A stretch of 16,338 nucleotides of DNA from the NCBI GenBank assembly GCA_937896305.1, contig CALBND010000035.1:1-16338 (forward strand). The letters run 5' to 3'. The notes beneath the pieces are model-generated. The model was not told where the DNA came from and did no database searches. It saw only the letters and a list, made by a program, of their open reading frames with translations. Numbering within the stretch: the stretch's first letter is position 1; each line of letters opens with the position of its first letter. The position numbers and the translations under genes are program-made. The DNA comes from an uncultured Actinomycetes bacterium. Lineage in GTDB: Bacteria; Actinomycetota; Actinomycetes; S36-B12; UBA5976. Below are positions 13,394 to 16,338 of this stretch, piece after piece.

Positions 13394-15265
13394 ATGACAA
13401 ATATTAAATCAAGAGATGACATTAGAAATTTAGCAATTATTGCCCACGTTGATCATGGCAAAACAACTTTGGTGGATGCCATGTTATGGCAGTCAGGTGC
13501 CTTTAGAGCAAATCAAGATGTGAACGAACGTGTTATGGATTCAACGGATTTAGAAAGAGAAAAAGGTATTACCATTTTGGCAAAAAACACTGCCATCAAT
13601 TACATAGATCCAGAATTAGCACCTGAGGGTGTAATCATCAACATTATTGATACTCCAGGCCACGCTGATTTCGGTGGCGAAGTTGAACGTGGTTTGGAAA
13701 TGGTGGACGGCGTTGTTTTGTTGGTTGATGCAAGTGAGGGACCACTTCCACAAACAAGATTCGTCTTAAGAAAAGCATTTCAAAAAAGATTGCCAGTAAT
13801 TCTAGTTATTAACAAAACAGATCGATCAGATTCTAGAATTGATGCAGTTGTAAATGAAACTTATGATTTGTTTATCGATCTTGCTGATGATTCAATGGCA
13901 AATGTTTTAGATTTCCCCATTATTTATGCTTCAGCCAGAGCAGGAAAAGCAAGCTTAACTAAACCAGAAGATGGCAGTGTTCCTGATTCAGAAAACTTAA
14001 GACCACTTTTTGAAACTATTTTGAAAACAGTTCCTGCTCCAACCTATACAGAAGGTGCTCCGCTTCAAGCACACGTAACAAATCTTGATGCTTCTGCTTA
14101 CCTTGGTCGACTAGCTCTTTGTCGAGTAAGAAATGGCTACATCAAAAAAGGTCAAACTGCTGCGTGGATGAAAACAAATGGCGAAGTAGTGAAAGTAAAA
14201 ATTAGTGAACTATTAATTACTCAAGCTCTAGAGCGAGTTCCAGTTGAACAAGCTGGTCCTGGAGATTTAATTGCGGTAGCTGGGATTAGCGAAATCACTA
14301 TTGGTGAAACTTTGGCCGATCCAGATAATCCAGTTGCACTTCCATTGATCACAGTTGATGAACCAAGTATTTCTATGTTTATTGGAACCAACACTTCACC
14401 ATTAGCTGGTAAGTCTGGAACCAAGATGACAGCTCGATTATTAAAAAATAGATTAGACGCTGAATTAATCGGTAACGTATCTTTAAGAATTTTTGATACC
14501 GATCGCCCAGATACTTGGGAAGTTCAAGGTCGAGGTGAATTACAACTTGCAATTTTAGTTGAAATTATGCGTCGCGAAGGTTTTGAATTAACTGTTGGTA
14601 AACCACAAGTTGTTACTAGAACAATTGATGGAAAATTAAGTGAACCAGTTGAAAGATTAACAATCGATGTGCCAGAAGACTTTGTAGGTGTGGTTACACA
14701 ATTACTTGGTTTAAGAAAAGGTCGCATGGAACAAATGACAAATCACGGCAGTGGTTGGGTCAGAATGGAATATTTAGTTCCCGCAAGAGGTTTGATTGGT
14801 TTCAGAACAGAATTCTTAACTGAAACTCGTGGAACCGGTTTAATGCATCACGTCTTTGATCGTTATGAACCATGGCATGGTGAAGTTAAAACTAGAGCAA
14901 ACGGATCACTAGTTGCAGATAGAGCAGGGGCAACAACTGCATATGCAGCTTTCTCAATTCAAGAACGCGGTGCACTATTTGTTGGACCAGGTATTGAAGT
15001 TTATGAAGGCATGATTGTTGGTGAAAATTCTCGTGCTGATGACATGGATGTCAACATCACTAAGGAAAAGAAATTAACAAATATGCGAGCTTCTGGTTCA
15101 GATGACACTGTGCATTTAGTTCCTGCAAAAAATATGTCCTTAGAACAATCCTTGGAATTTCTTCGCGAAGATGAATGTGTTGAAGTAACTCCTCACACTG
15201 TTCGAATCCGCAAGGTAATTTTGAACGCTGGGGAAAGAAACCGGTCAAGATCTCGCAATAAGTAA
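13394..15265 (+). CDS. typA: Translational GTPase TypA/BipA
   Basis: TypA is an EF-G-like GTPase that binds 70S ribosomes and assists large-subunit assembly and growth under stress or cold. The G domain shows G1 AHVDHGKT (residues 17-24), G2 EREKGIT (54-60), G3 DTPGH (86-90) and G4 NKTD (140-143). The beta-barrel domain 2, an EF-G-like domain III with RGELQLAILVEIMRREGFE, domain V with A-R-G-L-I-G-F-R-T-E-F, and the BipA-specific C-terminal domain (R-A-D-D-M-D-V-N through the V-R-I-R-K segment) follow in order. The length of 623 residues is normal, with a basic R-S-R-S-R-N-K tail. A 14-bp inverted repeat follows the stop at once. Confidence 0.98.
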   Translation: MTNIKSRDDIRNLAIIAHVDHGKTTLVDAMLWQSGAFRANQDVNERVMDSTDLEREKGITILAKNTAINYIDPELAPEGVIINIIDTPGHADFGGEVERGLEMVDGVVLLVDASEGPLPQTRFVLRKAFQKRLPVILVINKTDRSDSRIDAVVNETYDLFIDLADDSMANVLDFPIIYASARAGKASLTKPEDGSVPDSENLRPLFETILKTVPAPTYTEGAPLQAHVTNLDASAYLGRLALCRVRNGYIKKGQTAAWMKTNGEVVKVKISELLITQALERVPVEQAGPGDLIAVAGISEITIGETLADPDNPVALPLITVDEPSISMFIGTNTSPLAGKSGTKMTARLLKNRLDAELIGNVSLRIFDTDRPDTWEVQGRGELQLAILVEIMRREGFELTVGKPQVVTRTIDGKLSEPVERLTIDVPEDFVGVVTQLLGLRKGRMEQMTNHGSGWVRMEYLVPARGLIGFRTEFLTETRGTGLMHHVFDRYEPWHGEVKTRANGSLVADRAGATTAYAAFSIQERGALFVGPGIEVYEGMIVGENSRADDMDVNITKEKKLTNMRASGSDDTVHLVPAKNMSLEQSLEFLREDECVEVTPHTVRIRKVILNAGERNRSRSRNK

Positions 15266-15276
15266 AAGAGATTTGT

Positions 15277-15324
15277 AAGCTAGGTCTAATTTTTTGAAAG
15301 CCTCGACTTGATTAGACCTAGCTT
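15277..15324. terminator. Perfect 14-bp inverted repeat after typA
   Basis: AAGCTAGGTCTAAT (15277-15290) and ATTAGACCTAGCTT (15311-15324) pair perfectly around a 20-base loop, starting 11 bases after the typA stop. There is no T-run after either end; a T-run occurs only in the loop. It could be a U-less actinobacterial-type terminator for typA, an mRNA 3' stabiliser, or an operator, since the right arm ends 23 bases before the mshB -10. Confidence 0.55.
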
Positions 15325-15347
15325 CACCAAGAAGTCAAACTTACGAC

Positions 15348-15353
15348 TAATCT
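15348..15353 (+). promoter_or_regulatory. Putative leaderless promoter -10 of mshB
   Basis: TAATCT ends 7 bases before GTG 15361. The ATG at 15359 runs straight into TGA, so the GTG is the start. There is no ribosome binding site. TTCACC (15323-15328) could be a -35 with a 19-base spacer. Confidence 0.5.
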
Positions 15354-15360
15354 GTTTCAT

Positions 15361-16338
15361 GTGAGTAAAAAAAGTCTTTTATTGGTTCACGCTCATCCTG
15401 ATGATGAAACAATTGGCACTGGTATCACAATGGCCAAATATGTTTCACAAGGAGTAAATGTAACTTTAGTTACTTGCACCAGCGGGGAAGAGGGAGAAGT
15501 TTTAGTCCCCGAATTAATTAATTTAGCAGCTGATAAAGATGACAAACTTGGAAGTCATAGACAAATTGAACTAGCTAATGCGATGCAAGAGATTGGGCTA
15601 ACTGATCACCGATTTTTAGGTGGGGCCGGAAAATATAGAGATTCTGGAATGATCGGGACCTCTGCTAATGAAAGAAAAGACAATTTTTGGCAAGCTGACT
15701 TACAAGAAGCAGCAGATGAACTTGTAAAAATAATTCGTGAAGTTAAACCACAAGTAGTTGTTACTTATGACGACTTTGGTGGTTACGGGCACCCAGATCA
15801 CATAAAAGCGCATCGAGTTACACATTATGCAACTGATTTAGCAAGTGTGGTTAGTTATAAGCCTGAACTTGGTCAAGTGTGGGAAGTTTCTAAAATTTAT
15901 TGGACCGCAATTCCTAAATCACAAATGCAAAAAGGAATTGAAGCATTAGCAAATGCTGGAGGTTCTAAATTTTTTGGTGTTGACTCAGCTGATGAGTTAC
16001 CTTTTGTTTTGGAAGACAAATTTGTTACGACAACGATAGATGGGCAAGATTTAATTGAGAAAAAATTAGCAGCCCTTCGCTGTCACAAAACTCAAGTCGA
16101 AGAAACTGGTCCATTTTTTCAAATGGCACAATTGCTTGGAACAGCCGCTCTCGGAATTGAATATTTTAGATTAGTTAAAGGAATTAATTTATTAAATATT
16201 TTATATTCAGTAGTAAGATATCCACCTATGTTTTGTTTTATAGTTTCAGCAATTTCTTTTGGCAACCCTAATCCCAATGTATTTATGGACATGTTGTCAA
16301 TGTCTCTTCTTACTCGTAAAATAGAATTAATTAATGGC
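15361..16338 (+). CDS. mshB: Mycothiol deacetylase MshB, open at the window end
   Basis: MshB removes the acetyl group from GlcNAc-inositol in mycothiol synthesis. The LmbE-fold zinc site is intact: H12 and D15 in AHPDDE, and HPDH at 144-147, with H147 at the position of the M. tuberculosis ligand (from memory). C-T-S-G-E-E-G-E-V, the L-A-A-D-K-D-D-K-L-G loop, HRFLGGAGKYRDSGM, and Y-D-D-F-G-G-Y-G-H-P-D-H place it with MshB and not Mca. MshB similarity runs to E-Y-F-R-L-V-K-G at residue 274 (base 16182). Beyond that, 52 more codons stay open to the window edge but are rich in Phe, Met, Cys and Pro and do not resemble an MshB tail, so the true 3' end is uncertain. Confidence 0.93.
   Translation, partial: MSKKSLLLVHAHPDDETIGTGITMAKYVSQGVNVTLVTCTSGEEGEVLVPELINLAADKDDKLGSHRQIELANAMQEIGLTDHRFLGGAGKYRDSGMIGTSANERKDNFWQADLQEAADELVKIIREVKPQVVVTYDDFGGYGHPDHIKAHRVTHYATDLASVVSYKPELGQVWEVSKIYWTAIPKSQMQKGIEALANAGGSKFFGVDSADELPFVLEDKFVTTTIDGQDLIEKKLAALRCHKTQVEETGPFFQMAQLLGTAALGIEYFRLVKGINLLNILYSVVRYPPMFCFIVSAISFGNPNPNVFMDMLSMSLLTRKIELING
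16119..16337 (-). other. Open antisense frame at the window edge, possible foreign or chimeric coding sequence
   Basis: The minus strand is open from the window edge to TGA at 16121-16119. Between about 16337 and 16183 its residues look more protein-like than the plus-strand frame, for example N-T-L-G-L-G-L-P-K-E-I-A-E-T-I-K and G-G-Y-L-T-T-E-Y-K-I-F-N-K-L. Ile is coded by ATA in about 4 of 9 cases in that part, against mostly ATT in the neighbouring genes, and the local G+C is visibly lower. The remaining part is simply antisense to mshB. I do not recognise the family. It may be the end of another gene joined to mshB by rearrangement or misassembly. Confidence 0.25.

Noticed and set aside
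15277..15324. Classical Rho-independent terminator
   Set aside because: The stem is perfect, but no T-run follows on either strand, so only a U-less terminator or another role is kept as possible.
16119..16337. Assigning the antisense edge frame to a named family
   Set aside because: Short fragments vaguely recall several families, but nothing is long or specific enough to name.
1..16338. CRISPR arrays, IS elements, tRNA or rRNA genes, prophage or defence genes
   Set aside because: I saw no spaced direct repeats, transposase or integrase motifs, cloverleaf ends or rRNA-like stretches; the window is housekeeping DNA.

Overview
The window is a compact stretch of bacterial chromosome, roughly 37% G+C by eye, and looks like a low-GC actinobacterium. 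The main evidence is two paralogous mycothiol enzymes (Mca and the start of MshB), several actinobacteria-type families of unknown function (DUF4307, DUF4245, a DUF6542-like membrane protein, a DUF4177-like small protein), an actinobacterial GreA, and gene order that, from memory, resembles the Mycobacterium tuberculosis Rv1080c-Rv1112 block (greA, DUF4307, mca, a small membrane protein; later DUF4245, xseB, xseA, ispH, a membrane protein, ychF) with typA and mshB also close together. The low G+C, tiny intergenic gaps and overlapping genes suggest a streamlined planktonic lineage such as freshwater Nanopelagicales (acI); that placement is inference.

Layout. 1-153: 3' end of threonine dehydratase (ilvA). 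194-2010: a two-gene DrrA/DrrB-type ABC exporter. 2007-2999 (minus): DUF4307 then greA, divergent from mca (3066) and its small membrane-protein partner (3922-4113). 4103-4342 (minus): a truncated AlkD-type DNA glycosylase remnant. 4364-5002: LysE/RhtB exporter. 5130-5285: a 51-residue DUF4177-like protein. 5288-6955 (minus): class I [4Fe-4S] fumarase. 7045-7584: DUF4245 lipid-anchored or membrane-anchored protein of unknown role. 7581-9030 (minus): exonuclease VII (xseA-xseB), divergent from ispH (9090-10055). 10052-11832 (minus): rmuC and a DUF6542-like membrane protein. 11896-13360: ychF overlapping an ACT-domain gene. 13394-15265: typA/bipA. 15361 to the window end: mshB, whose last ~52 codons do not look like MshB.

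How the genes relate. Most are housekeeping: mycothiol synthesis and conjugate detoxification (mshB, mca), isoprenoid synthesis (ispH), TCA cycle (fumarase), transcript rescue (greA), ribosome-associated NTPases (ychF, typA), DNA repair (xseAB, rmuC). I see no mobile element, CRISPR array, tRNA, rRNA or defence island. No stretch without a gene exceeds 300 bases; the longest gap is 127 bases (5003-5129).

The most informative non-coding signal is architectural. Many genes lack a Shine-Dalgarno sequence and instead have a TAnnnT -10 hexamer exactly 6 or 7 bases before the start codon, as expected for leaderless mRNAs. Three of five tail-to-tail gene pairs end on a shared 4-base palindromic double stop (TTAA or CTAG). 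I found no clear new biological system; the best leads are the mirror-symmetric divergent promoters, the perfect 14-bp inverted repeat between typA and mshB, and the anomalous end of mshB.
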